Shown here: positions 47,460 to 58,509 of the stretch, piece by piece
Layout of the letters: each line of letters begins with the position of its first letter
Position numbering within the stretch: the first letter of the stretch is position 1
Origin: Takakia lepidozioides
Taxonomy: Eukaryota; Streptophyta; Takakiopsida; Takakiales; Takakiaceae
Assembly: GCA_030704615.1 (NCBI GenBank)
Contig: CM060731.1
Span: forward strand, 44,020,001 to 44,084,000
Reading direction: 5' to 3'
DNA: 64,000 bases
Translations under genes and position numbers: made by a program
Notes under the pieces: model-generated
Database searches by the model: none
What the model was told of the DNA's origin: nothing
Seen by the model: the letters and a program-made list of their open reading frames with translations, nothing else

Positions 47460-48495
47460 AGAAGAGAGAGGTCTTAGGGATCCCACCGCCATCTTGTTAG
47501 TCTCCTTAGTGGGGGTGGCAGTCCTAGCAGGCCGCTTGGCATGAGTCATTTGTGGACGAGCTAGCTCAAGTTTGTTAGCACTGTCCACGTTCTCCTCCTC
47601 TACGCTCTCGCTCTCTGGTGAGTAGTCTGCACTACGTGTCGCAGCACTATCATCCTCCGAGTTCTTCTCCAAGTCGCTCGACTCCTTCCCCCCCACACCC
47701 ATGTGAACAGGAGTATTTGCACTCAAACGACTACTTCTTCGCAATGGGCCATTCCACATAAAACGGGCTTTTCGCGAGGCGCACTCTTTCTCTCTCTACA
47801 GTAGGAACTCGGAGAACGGTAACAAGAGAGGGAGTCAGCAGTGTGTAAAAGCTCCTTATGCATCAAACGCGAGAGACTGTGTGTGTGAGGAGAGAAAAAA
47901 TGAGAGACTTATCGCGACGTTGTCCATGTCCCGGGTTGCATCGGACGGTCCACGTCCATCCAATGGCAGAGATGGGATGTGGACACGTCGTTTTTTTTCA
48001 AAATAAAAACTAGGGTATAAAGTAACCATTACCTTAGTGTCCCTAACAACTGCTGATTGCTGACATAACAGTCAGTGAGGGGCTATTGTAATCTAAGGAC
48101 GTCGTTTATGTAACACCAGCGAGACAACACAATGGAGGCTACGTTGGGCCACGAACGAGGGGGAGCGCAATGCAAGTGTTACTTGAGCAAATGAGGAGCT
48201 AAGAATGTGAGCCAAACAATGAAGAAGGAGGGGAGCACTGCATGTAGAGTAGTGGAGCGTGGAGACTGCATTGACTGACCCAGGACTGCCCTTCTGTTGC
48301 CATTGTAACAACCAGGCATTGTTCTTGGCTATTCTTTGGGCACGGAAGGCTTCGTATGCGAGCATCCCATCCTCTTCTCCTGGGGTAAGTGACTCCTCTT
48401 CTCCCCCACCATTAGCTTCAGCAATGGCTCTTGCCAAATCGCCTCCAGTGTAATTGTCATTCTTGTGTTTGGGTTGCGTTCACTATCTGCCATAG
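43160..48495 (-). CDS. CACTA second gene: TNPA / Transposase_24-like protein, multi-exon
   Basis: A gene broken by introns runs leftwards. Likely coding blocks are ~48330-48495 (ARAIAEANGGGEEESLTPGE, AYEAFRAQRIAKNNAWLLQW), 47475-47759 (LRRSSRLSANTPVHMG, acidic SPESESVEEENVDSA), ~45131-45490 (Pro/Gln/Trp-rich), 44640-45000, 43983-44262, 43654-43886 and 43160-43455. Block 44640-45000 contains HWDALVKYWESPKGQKESEN then MRRARSS, like the W-x5-YW...SE--NR pattern of plant Ptta/En/Spm transposase (PF03004). Block 43983-44262 is a coiled coil (ARLSHLEGSVVALSETQIP) with good splice signals at both ends. The satellite array would lie in one intron. The exact gene model, intactness and start are uncertain. 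Confidence 0.55.
45735..47365 (-). repeat. Satellite array, ~105-bp unit, about 12 copies
   Basis: Plus-strand unit: AACATGCATTCAGGGCCGAG, TCTGATGAGAGGGCAAAACA, GGCTGCAATAGGTCAAAGAA, GAAGGTGCCCTCACCACCAC, CCAACCAGCTAACTTACAGA, ATTC. Units vary by substitutions and small deletions; spacing is 95-115 bp. The same unit, inverted, leads the OSB-like copies at 38815 and partly at 41105. It lies within the CACTA element. Confidence 0.85.
46376..46442 (+). pseudogene. DYW-domain fragment inside the satellite array
   Basis: SKIVGRAILVWDANRFHHFD matches SKIVGRAVVVRDASRFHHF near the C-terminus of PPR-DYW proteins. It replaces the end of one satellite unit and is in the plus orientation. Confidence 0.75.
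47419..47470. repeat. (AG)n microsatellite
   Basis: Near-perfect AG run followed by AGAAGAGAGAAGAG; it lies next to an exon edge of the minus-strand gene. Confidence 0.85.
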
Positions 48496-49020
48496 AAGGA
48501 CTCTCGGCCTTTTGCAAAAATGGGAAGAGAGAGTATAGTACTACACCCTACAATGTCAACATTCACTGCTGATTGATGACTTAGGTTGTAGATACAAGCA
48601 CATGACAACAAATGGGCTGACGCTTGATGCCAAGAAAAGATGCAACGAATGGGCTGGGGTGCTGCTCAACACCTTAAAGATATCCAATCTTAAAGCAATA
48701 TACCTTGTAACTAGAAGTAGGGTTTGCTAGCTCATTAAATGAGTGGTTAAATCCGTTCCAAATATTACTAGGAAGGTGGTTTGTAGATGACAACAGTCAT
48801 GTTTTTCCATTTTCTGCACTGTCACAGTCATACTCACTCTTAGTGTAGTTGTAAAGTAGAATGATGACCTCTAAAACAACCACTCACAAAGTGGTTTTTT
48901 TACAAGTCTGTGAGTAGTGACAGTAGGTTGATGTAAGTCCTTCTTAGGGACTTAGTCTATTAATCATGATTCTCCCCCTCATACCAGGCAAGGAATTCCT
49001 TAGCATCATGGAGCCTAACA
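48496..49020. promoter_or_regulatory. Divergent intergenic region of the CACTA element
   Basis: Between the two divergent transposase genes. Contains GAGTGGTTAAA, GGTGGTTTG and AACCACTCACAAAGTGGTTT (48878-48897), the same motif as the subterminal region. A shared promoter role is inferred. Confidence 0.45.
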
Positions 49021-49021
49021 G

Positions 49022-52000
49022 AGCGGCTGCCACCTGCTCCAGTGTCGAGAGCGTGACGATGCTCTTTGGCAACGTGAAGAGGCCCGGTGTCGAGAGTATG
49101 GTATCAACAAGTGCACATGCCCTTGCAGGAAGTGTAAGGGTGGAGGACGACCTGTCGCGTTAGACAAAGTGAGAAAACATCTAATGGACAACGACAGATC
49201 CCCTGCGTTCAGATCCTGGAGAGGAGCAAGGAGGCATGCTTCTGACGATGAGTGGGAAGAGGAGGCCATGGAGGTCGGTCAGGACGTAGCTTCAGCAAAT
49301 GGAGGGATTAATCGGGATCGTGTTGCCGGAATCGCAGGACAGCCTCACCGGACACATGGACAACTGGACATGAATGTTGAGGTGCAGCGCATGATCCAAG
49401 AGACCTTTCAGATCATAGACACACATGAAATTGCAAATGGGCCAGAAGTGGAGTTAGATGATATAGATGTTCAATGTGACACAAACACCCCAGAAGAAGC
49501 CCATGACCCGGTTGCGGGTGGGGACTCTCGCACTGATGATCCCATGTCATTGGAAGAGGCATGTCTACCTTTTTATGAAGGCTGTAAATCCTCTAAGCTT
49601 GCAGCCACCATGCTTATAATGAATCTATGCGCAACACATGGGGTTACAAATGGCTTTGCGGAGAAAATGTTCTCTTTGCTGCAGAAAACCTTGTTGCCAC
49701 AACCAAACGTACTACCCACATCTTTCTACCATGCAAAGACCATGGTGAGCAAGCTTGGGCTTGCTTATGAGAAGATCGATGCTTGCCCAAAGGGGCGTGT
49801 GTTGTTTAGGGGGGACTTGAAAACTTCAGAGAGTTGCCCCAATTGTCAAAGCGTACGATTTAAAAATGTGGGGAGATCCAAGGTACCTGTTAAGGTGCTT
49901 CGACATTTTCCATTGATACCGCGCCTTTTGCGTATGTATAGATGCTCTTCTATTGCAGAATTAATGACCTGGCACAGTCGGAATGCAAGCAACGATGGCC
50001 TTGTGCGCCATGCAGCTGATTCAAAGGCTTGGAAACACATTGATGCTACTTGGCCCGACTTTGCAGCAGAGCCTCGCAATGTAAGGCTTGGTTTTTCCTT
50101 CGATGGAGTCAACCCGTTTGGTGATAAGAACAATTGCTAGTCAACATGGCCAGTGTTTGACACTGGTATACAACCTACCTCTGTGGCTCACTACAAAGAA
50201 GTTCTTTGTCATGCTTACTCTCTTGATTCCAGGAAAGCAGTCAGTTACAAGTGAGCACATAGATGTGTACTTAGCACCACTGATGGAGGAATTACTTGTT
50301 TTGTGGAGGGGGGTTCGGGCATATGACATATGCAAACCTATTGGTGAGAGAACCTTCATACTACGCGCCATACTACTGTGGAGCATCCACGATTTTCCTG
50401 CTTATGGCCTACTTGTAGGATGTGTCACAAAAGGCTACAAAGGGTGTCCAATATGCGGTCCTCATATAGATGCAAGACACTCTAAAGTTTTGGGCAAAAC
50501 TGTCTATCAAGGTCACCGCAGGCTCCTCCCTCAGGCCCATCCATACCGCAGGAACCGCATACACTTCAATGGACAAGTGGAGATGCGTGCGAAGCCACAT
50601 CCGTTCACACCGGTTGAACAAGAGGCCATTGGTGTTGAGGCTGAAGGTTATGACCTTGACCCCCGTGCTTTTCCTGATGTTGAAGTTCATCCAGCCAAGG
50701 TTCATGGTATCAAAAGGCGCAGCTGCCTATGGGATTTACCATACTGGAAGGTACCCCCTGCACTTGTACTTGTTTGAGTTCAATGTTCTTTGTAAATGGA
50801 AAAGGTAGTGCCCCTGTAGTGGTTACTTCTTACTTTCCGAGTGGTAAAGTAGCAGTACTGCATGTAATTTGGACTTCAAATTAATAACTCGTGGAGTGGT
50901 CAGAGGTAGTATCCATGATGCTTTGGAAGTTGTTGACATCACTTGAAAGGCTAATAATGCACTAAATGAGTTGTTTGAACCACTAAGGAGGGACTGTCAT
51001 GCATCACAGCCACTTTAGACATGGAAGTATATAGTGCTCATAAAGGAATCTGACTTGTATAGGACTGCAATCTGTCCCTATGTTCCTGAAATGGTGTCAT
51101 GTATTGCAGGATATGTTGCAACGCTACTTACTGGATCCCATGCATTTTTGTGAAAACTTGCTGAAGACGATTTTCGGACGGAAGGACACGGTGAAGGTGA
51201 GGAACGACATGGAGGTAATTGGCATCAGACATCACTTGTGGCTTCGGCCTGATCCACAGAACCCTTCACGTATCATGAAACCAGCAGCACCGTATGTTCT
51301 CTCTCCCGCTGAAATCACGATATTTCTTAATACTTTGGGGGCTATCAAAACTCCTTCGGGATTTGCAGGTGCATTTCATAAACACATACACTCGTCTAGG
51401 AAACATTTGACGAGTATGAAGTCCCATGATTATCACGTTTTAATGCAACAGATTTCACCTGTGTGTATTCGCCATTGCATGGCTCCAGGCCCACGTGGGG
51501 TCTTTATGCGTGTGAGTCACATTTTCCGTCGAATTTGTGCCAAAGTATGGGACCCTAATGAAATAGATTCATTGCGTGAGGATGTTTGTTATAACCTTGT
51601 GTCTATTAGAGAAAGAGTTCCCCCCTTCTTTTTTTGATGTCATGACCCATTTGCTAGTTCATCTCGTAGATGAACTAGACACATGTGGTCCGGTGTCTTT
51701 ACGGTGGATGTATCCCATAGAGCGTTACATGAAAGATCTGAAGGGATACGTTAGGAATTACACAAAGCCAGAAGGGAGTATGGCTGCAGGGTATGTTCTT
51801 GATGAGGCCATGGGGTTCATGAGTGAGTATATGCAATCATTTGATGCAACTCAACGGCGGATTTGGGATGCAAATGCGGAGGAAGGGGCTGAGAACGAGG
51901 TCTTGGAAGGTGTCGGCAAAAAACGGGACATGAGTGGAGCTGAGAGAGATGCAGCACATTTGTATGTGCTGAACAATACCAATGTGATGGTTCCTTGGGT

Positions 52001-53145
52001 GCAGTGAGTTCTTCTTGTCATTGCACCTTCTCATATCAAGTTCAATTGCAATTGTGACTGACACCAATGTAATAAAACCACCCACAAAGTCACAAATGTC
52101 AGTGGTTCATCGTGATTATAACCACTTTTGCAATAACTGAATGTCTAAGTGAGTGACTTTTTGGAAGAGCATGTTCATTTACAAGTCATTCTGCTCACTC
52201 ATCCAGTGGTTTTCAAAGTATCATTCATGTTAGGTATTTTTTGCAAAGTAATGCAACACTTCATTGCTAACATGTGTCATTCTTGTTGCCATTTTGTGAC
52301 AGAAAGTATGCAACAGAGAAGGCACAGTTCACTGCAGACAGAGAGGCATGTGCTCGTGAGTGGCGTGCCAATCGTCGACGTCACCGCAGCCTTCCGGTGC
52401 CATACCCTCCCCATTTGTTGGAGTTTCCACCCCTACCGATATGGATACGCCGTGCAGTCCAGGCCCATGTCTCTGAGCATAGTGTTGAGGATACGGATGT
52501 AATTCATTTGTCTACTCCCCCCTCATTGAGATCAGCTTCATTTCGTGGCATGAAGACATATGGAAATCATTATCGAGTGGATGACACGGAGAGTCGTCTT
52601 CTTGTCTCTTTTGATTCTGGAATTGCATCCGTCTTCCAGCAACAGAGCAGAAATAGTGTGCGTGATAGAAATCCAGTCATGTCACCATTAGAGTACGTAG
52701 GGGTCATCAAAGAGATCTTGAAATTGGATTATAGACGAGTGCACCCCATTGAATTTCGTTGTGCTTGGGTGAGGGCCAACCTCGTTGGACAAAATGCTAC
52801 AATGAAGCGGGATTTGTATGGTTTTCTATTTGCGAATTTTGGGAGGATGTTACCCGCCAATGATCAGTCGTTCATCTTTCCATCTCAAGTTGAACAGGTG
52901 TTCTTTTCGGACGAGTCCCCAAGTTCGGAGTGGAAGGTAGTCCTTCGGAAGGATCCAAGAGCAAAAAGGATTGTGGCGGACATAGATCAATGTGACATTG
53001 GAGAAAATGTTGATTTCGATGGCCTTCAGGCACCGTCTACCTTATCAGATCAGCCAATACCTAGGTCATTAGATGGTGCCACGGCTCTAAATAAAGAAGA
53101 CCTGGCTATGTTGGCTACCATTCAAGCGATGTGGATCAGCAGATG
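49022..53145 (+). pseudogene. CACTA tnp2 (TNPD-like) transposase, degraded
   Basis: Four coding blocks match the plant tnp2 transposase. Block 49022-50165 has a transposase-associated Cys motif (KCTCPCRKCKGG, then VRKHLMDND), an acidic stretch, ESCPNCQSVRF and FSFDGVNPFGDKNN. Block 50165-50750 continues YNLPLWLTTKKFFVMLTLLI, PGKQ, then RAILLWSIHDFPAYGLLVGC, CPICGP and GHRRLLP. Block 51110-52004 has DPMHFCENLLKTIFG, MKSHDYHVLMQQISPV, RWMYPIERYMKDLKGYVRN and KPEGSMAAGY (DUF4218 type). Block 52312-53125 resembles DUF4216 (NHYRVDDT, GVIKEILKLDYR, WKVVLRKD). A TAG at 50138 plus a frame change follow GDKNN, and another frame change lies at the C/T homopolymers near 51620. The last frame runs into PPR-DYW sequence at about 53125, so the C-terminus is missing. 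Confidence 0.85.
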
Positions 53146-53379
53146 AAGGAATAGGCTCTTTACCACCAGAGCGAAAAACTGGCCATAGCTTTTGGGTTCA
53201 TTAGCACACCCCCTAGGACCCCTATCCACATCATTAAAAACCTATGTGTATGTGGGGACTGCCACACTGGCACCAAGTTGATAGCCAAAATTGTTGCACG
53301 AGAAATTATTGCAAGGGATGTCATCTGCTTTCATCACTTCAACAATGGGGTGTGTTCTTGTGGGGACTACTGGTAATAA
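53125..53379 (+). pseudogene. PPR-DYW pseudogene, 3' part (DYW domain)
   Basis: Frame DVDQQMKE[19 protein letters not shown], [50 protein letters not shown], stop. HSE has become QSE, so the zinc-ligand His is lost, and a TAG precedes ALY. It is the downstream half of the gene interrupted at 42003; the E motifs between are gone. Confidence 0.85.
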
Positions 53380-53586
53380 ACTCAGGGTAATACAGCAGCC
53401 AGAAAACACTCCAGACAGCTGTTTCACCTACCAAACTAAAAAATATCTTTCCCCAGGGTATGTTACCCACCTTCTGGTAAGGCCTTAAAGTTCTCCCAAG
53501 GTTATTTCCCTTGATTTAATACGAGTTACCGCATATATATAAAGAAAAATCAACCTTGTCAGGTGTGGTATGATCTTCTCCCCAAC

Positions 53587-53613
53587 CCCCCCCCCCCCCC
53601 CCCCACCCCCCGG
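53587..53613. repeat. Poly-C tract
   Basis: A run of about 18 C interrupted by one A, then more C; possible assembly or sequencing weak point. Confidence 0.85.
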
Positions 53614-53860
53614 GGGTCCCATGAGCCTTGTGCTCGGTTAGTGATCCTGGATTCAATCCTTCAACATGTGCCTTCAAACCGACCATTGGCCTCTAGATGG
53701 CTGTGTTGAGCAGTAGGCTCTATAGATTCATTGGACATTAAAGAAAATTTATCTTTATCTTTATCAAAGAGGTTATTTTGTCCTCACCATAAGGAAGGGC
53801 CTGATTTGTGAGAAGTAGCTTCCCGTTTTTTCTTTTCTTTTTTTCCTTTTCTTTTTTTCC
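53613..53860 (+). mobile_element. SINE-like copy
   Basis: Head with GTGCTCGGTTAGTGATCCTG, GATTCAATCC (B-box-like), a 3' module AGGTTATTTTGTCCTCACCA, GGGCCTGATTTGTGAGAAG, and a T-rich end. Matches the copies at 19213 and 37603 in its 3' module. Confidence 0.45.
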
Positions 53861-54082
53861 TTTTCTTTCTTTTGAAAGTCTTAGGTGTCTACCTATGGTA
53901 ATGCAACTTAGTCTTAGTGGCAATCTTTATGTGCTTCGTCAAACTCTGGGGATGCCGAAGAGGAGGGACCAGCAGAATTTCGGCCCTCTTTTCTTTGAAA
54001 AATAAAAATAACATAATAGCTTCGGCAACACTCCTCCGTTCTTCTTCCGAAAAACAATGAAATACAGAGTGTATGCATGGAA

Positions 54083-54152
54083 TGACCCACTCCTTTTTGT
54101 GAAAATTGAACATAGGTCTTAGAATTCGTCGCTACGAAGCCCTAGTTTCTAT
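54083..54152 (+). repeat. Dispersed repeat ending GAAGCCCTAG
   Basis: TTTTTGTGAAAATTGAACAT to CGTCGCTACGAAGCCCTAGT, matching 37935-38000. The fixed CTAG end recalls a Helitron 3' terminus but no hairpin or 5' TC end was established. Confidence 0.4.
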
Positions 54153-55265
54153 AAAGAAATTTATATGTCATAGTTGTTTTGTTCTTTTGGACATGACTTC
54201 CTAGTAAGGCGCGAGTGTGCGTCCTCCGGGAAGTGCTGGGGTCAAATCTAGCTCGTGATGACCCCTGGGGTCCTTTCAATAGGACCCGCTCTATCCGGGG
54301 GTGACATGCCCATGAATGAGACTAGCCCTCTCTTCCTTGGGGTGACACACCCCCCTCATCAAACAAACCCTCTTTTGTTTGGTCCATTCGTCCATTCCCA
54401 AGCCCATATTATGATTGCGATGGCTGGGGCTTCGTGCTTGGCTGATGTGCTGCGAAAATCTACAAATGTGCAAGTACAAATCCTGGAGAGGATTATGTAT
54501 AGTTCTCAGAATAGGGTGTTAATTACTGAACCTAGAACTTACTAATGCAAGTAATTTCCAAGAGGATTTCCATGTGCATACTGGTAAATATTCCAGAAAA
54601 CATATCCAAGTTTTTCCAAAAAACCAAAAAATGTGGTAAAATGCAGAAAATGCAATATGTGGACCCCAGCGGATCACTACATAAGCCCAAACTTTTGACT
54701 CAACTGTTCAAGACCGAAAAAGGTATCTTGGTACAATGGCTGCTATTTACGAGTATATTTTTTCCAATATACCATTTTTCACAACATTGGACCAGCTGTA
54801 GTTGATCATCCCGTTATACGGTTAGAGCCGGTGATCCAAGTGTGTCTCAACACGTCATAAATACGTAGGATTCAAAATACATACATGTATATGCCATAAA
54901 TTCTCATTATGACCCAACCTTGTATATACACACTTGAGGTTAAATATTAATGGCGTTTCATCTCGCATCATCTATGTTCAATGGTGGTCGTAACGATACA
55001 TGCTTGTTTTCATCCAACTTAAAAGTCATCATCCTTAATCATTAACAATCATGCTTAACCCTTAATTTCCTACGGAAGATAATAGGAATAATGTAAGAAC
55101 TTAATGCGAGCGCGTCAGGACGGTCCAGCCCTGACACCCCGTACCGCCGGTTCTCCGCCTCTGGCAGCCATCGAAAGGCAGCCGGCTGGGCTCCGTCAAT
55201 CCCTCCCCACCCCCGCTCTCATCCCATCGGCGTCGTCGTTCTGTGACACCAGTCCGCCGCTTCCA
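54153..55265. other. Gene-free stretch left of the repeat arrays
   Basis: Contains a weak SINE head (GGGTCAAATCTAGCTC near 54239) and a GC-rich block at 55107-55260. No gene recognised. Confidence 0.35.
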
Positions 55266-56385
55266 CCAGTTCCCTATAACCCCCTGCACGTCAGCCCCTG
55301 TAACCCCCGCCCCGGGTTTAACCCTCACCCCCATGTAACCCTCTGTAACTCCGCCGAGTGTAATCCACACCACCATGTAACCCTCTGTAACCCATGTAAC
55401 CCCATGACCCTCTATAACCCTCACCACCATGTAACCCTCTGTAACACCACAGAGTGTCACCCCCACCCCTATGTAACCCTCTGTAAAACTTTGCAACTCA
55501 GGTAATCCTCTGTGACCCTCTTAACCCATGTAACCCCATGACCCTCTGTAACCCTCACCACCATGTAACCTTCTGTAACCCATATAACCCTCTGTAACAC
55601 CGCAAAGTGTCACCCCCACCCCTATGTAACCCTCACTCCATGTAACCCTCTGTAACACTTTGCAACCCATGTAACCCTCTGTAACACCGCAGAGTGTCAC
55701 CCTCACCCCTATGTAACCCTCTGTGACCCTTTGTAACCCATGTAACCCTCCGTGACCCTCTGTAACCCTCACCACCATGTAACCCTCTGTAACACCGCAG
55801 AGTGTCACCCTCACCCCTATGTAACCCTCACTCCATGTAACCCTCTGTAACCCTTTGTAATCCATGTAACCCTCTGTAACACCGCAGAGTGTCACCCTCG
55901 CCCCCATGTAACCCTCTGTGACCATTTGTAACCTATGTAACCTTTTTGTGACCCTCTATAACCCTCACCACCATGTAACCCTCTGTAACCCCTGCAACCT
56001 TCTGTAACACCGCAGAGTGTCACCCTCACCCCTATGTAACCTCACTCCATGTAACCCTCTGTGACCCTCTGTAACCCTCACCACCATGTAACCCTCTGTA
56101 ACCCGTGTATCCATCTGTAACACCGCAGAGTGTCACCCTCATCCCTATGTAACCTTCACTCCATGTAACCCTTTGTAACCCATGTAATTCTCTGTAACAC
56201 CGCAGAGTGTCACCCTCACCCCTATGTAACCTCATCCCATGTACCCCTCTGTGACCCTCTGTAACCCTCACCACCATGTAACCCTCTGTAACCCATGTAA
56301 CCGTCTGTAACGCCGCAGAGTGTCACCCTCTCCCATATGTAACCCTCACTCCATGTAACCCTCTATAACTCTGCCTTGTGTATAT
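55266..56385 (-). repeat. Left TGTAACCC repeat array
   Basis: About 1.1 kb made almost wholly of CCCTCTGTAACCC / CCATGTAACC units. A longer marker, ACACCGCAGAGTGTCACCC, recurs nine times at 78-148 bp intervals, so there is a higher-order but irregular repeat. Long minus-strand open frames here (GVTEGYM repeats) are a by-product of the repeat. On the minus strand it reads GGGTTACA, the mirror of the right-hand array. Confidence 0.9.
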
Positions 56386-56540
56386 CATACACGTGTAAAC
56401 TATCCGACGCCCGAATGGAGGTTGAAATGGAGGCCAAAACCCTAATTTGCTCTCTCTATCCGTTTTTCAGATTCCTAGCTCGCTCGTTTTTTTGCTTTGG
56501 AGCATCAGCTTTCTGCAATTCCCGTGGCGCCCAATCGGCT

Positions 56541-56830
56541 TCACACATCAATGCAAAAGATTTGTAGTTCATTCAGTTCAGTATTGTCCTCCCAGCAACA
56601 TGCAAGACAACGCTTTCCGCGCAGCGATCCGGCAAATCTATTACTACGGTTTTCTCTACGATTGATGCAGTTGTCTCTATCCTTTTTCTTTCTCAATGTC
56701 ATTCTTGTTGTTTTGTCACCGTCCCCGATGGCTATGGTATTCCTGAGATCCGCATTAGGAAAGGGTTTTGTTTCTTTCGGTCTAGCCATGCAAGCAGCCG
56801 CTCATTTGACGGGGTGCCCATTCACTCACC
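56541..56830 (-). pseudogene. Inverted, decayed copy of the zinc-finger exon
   Basis: Minus frame MARPKETKPFPNADLR corresponds to MARPKGTKPFLDAELK of the gene at 57674, and INRRENRSNRFAG to INIGNRGNRSSRF. Just upstream, codons GHPVK-stop-AAAC match RHIVDGTAVC. It has stops and is head-to-head with the plus-strand copy, ~1 kb apart. Confidence 0.65.
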
Positions 56831-56969
56831 TCTCGTGTATCTTTTGTTCACACACCAGCCAGGGCAGTCTACTCATCGCTATTCTGGATGCAATACGTAT
56901 CGAATCCTGCGTGTTCTGCAAGCACTGTCAACCGGTTACATGTCTGATGGTTTATATGACTGCGTCACG

Positions 56970-57365
56970 TGTGTTATGGTTACACACATGGGGTTACACG
57001 GTGTGTTTTCTTTCTCAATACATGGTGGCTTGGTAGACGGTTTAGTAATGGAGGTTTAGATGGGGTTGACATGTTTGATGGGTTACGTGGATATTGCGCT
57101 CGTGGAGCCACATAGGCTAGGGTTACATGGGTGGGGCGTTACATCGACCATGTTTACCTGGAGGTTGCATACTAATGGTTTGATATGACAGGGTTACATC
57201 GATGTTGTGTTCTGGACTAGGGGTACATGAGGTTGTGACGAAGGGTTACATCATATGTGGGTACATGACGTAGGGTTACACTCGACGTGTCTCGCATGCG
57301 GGTAACGGCCGGTTTGTCGCGCTCACAAGTATAGGGTTACGGGTTACATTCCGCTATTCCGGGTG
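56970..57365 (+). repeat. GGGTTACA-type repeats, diffuse
   Basis: GGGTTACAT/GGGTTACACG units at 15-50 bp spacing between the two head-to-head zinc-finger copies, in the opposite orientation to the left array. Confidence 0.7.
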
Positions 57366-57673
57366 ACACCGGGATTGCAACTTATACACGTGTGAGTCAG
57401 TGCAGATGTAATTGATTGCAAGCCGCCAAATTTTAATGAACCGCCGTCTTTCGCTTAACCGACGTGCCTTACGGGTGACATCTAGCTAGCTTCGTTCTTT
57501 GTTCTTTGATCATTGTTCAGTTTTTCCCTTCTCGCAGCCCTTTCCTATTATTCCTGCACTCCTTGTTGTGCGTGCTCCCTGCTGTGCGTTCTTCGGAATT
57601 CTCTTGGTCTTGTCTTGTCTTGTCTTGTCTTGCTCTTGCTCTTCTCTTCTCTTTTGTCAGCTTTTTCTTTTGC

Positions 57674-58435
57674 CATGGCTGATTGTTATCTGTTCCCTGG
57701 AGAGGCTACTATTCCATTTGATCACTTGAAGAGGGATGGCGAACAAGTTCGCTTCTGGTACACTGAGCATGAGCATGCTACCACACCAGGTGTAGAGAAG
57801 CCAAGGTGGAGGGAGCAAAGGGCCGGCCTAAGTTCAAATGTCCTTACTGTGGGGAAGTAAAGGTAGATAAGAGCAGATTGAATCGGCATATTGTCGATGG
57901 AACGGCCGTATGTATGGCCAGACCGAAAGGAACAAAACCGTTTCTTGATGCGGAGCTCAAGCATGCCATGGCTGTTGAAAATGTGGTGAATTTTGTTCCA
58001 GCTTCTTCTGTTGATGCATATCATGCATGGATTCTGCAAAATAGGGTGGCTTTGGGTGAGATTGCAGATCCTATTGAAGTGCCCGCTGTTGTACCTTCTT
58101 CGGCTACTTCTGCTACAAAGGTTCCATCTTCTGGTGCTCCTGCTGTTTCTGTCCCTGGTCCTTCTGTTCGGCAGGTTCCTAATGAGAGAGACAAGCGGCG
58201 ATTGAGCCCGCCTCTACCTGTCCCTATTGCAAAGAAAATCAACATTGGAAACCGGGGAAACCGGAGCTCAAGGTTCATCTTGCGAAAGCGAACTCCAGGC
58301 TCAATCCTTTTGCTACCGCATGGCCTTATTCTTCAGTTCCCATTTCCGAATGTCAATGAGAAAGGGTTTTGGCCGGCATTCCAAGAATTTGTTGCGCAAG
58401 GCGAGGGCATAGTCCATGCGACAGCTGCAAAATAA
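57674..58435 (+). pseudogene. Zinc-finger (CCHC/BED-like) N-terminal exon of a Ulp1-type element gene
   Basis: Starts MADCYLFPGEATIPFDHLKR in one frame, then shifts frame between 57773 and 57860 into KGRPKFKCPYCGEVKVDKSR, LNRHIVDGTAVCMARPKG. The C-x2-C-x12-H-x7-C spacing suggests a BED-like DNA-binding finger. A Pro/Ser/Val-rich linker and a basic patch (KKINIGNRGNRSSRF) follow; it stops at 58435 with QFPFPNVNEKGFWPAFQEF near the end. No named family recognised. The frame change suggests decay or an unrecognised splice. I infer it belongs with the Ulp1 blocks downstream from order and strand. Confidence 0.55.
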
Positions 58436-58509
58436 AGTTGGGTTCTATCGACGGACAATCAAGTTGGATTCCCTGTAATTTCTCTGTTTTTCAAATTTTG
58501 GGCTGTTGT

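Larger units (their letters stand above)
42003..53125. mobile_element. CACTA (En/Spm) DNA transposon, right end missing
   Basis: The left terminus CACTAGAGGAAAAACGCGG at 42003 begins exactly where PPR homology stops. A subterminal region with many AACCACT / AGTGGTT motifs follows. The element holds a minus-strand TNPA-like gene (to ~48.5 kb) and a plus-strand tnp2 transposase (49.0-53.1 kb), divergently arranged. No reverse complement of the left terminus (…TTTTTCCTCTAGTG) is present before PPR homology resumes at about 53125, so the right end was deleted together with part of the PPR gene. The 3-bp target duplication therefore cannot be tested. Confidence 0.8.

Noticed and set aside
37935-54152. 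Helitron call for the repeat ending in GAAGCCCTAG
   Set aside because: Two copies share a CTAG end, but I could not find a consistent 3' hairpin, a 5' TC end or an A/T insertion site.
55266-56385. Long minus-strand open frames in the left array (GVTEGYM repeats) as a repetitive protein
   Set aside because: Frames arise from the TGTAACCC repeat in more than one register, change frame between units and have no start or domain.
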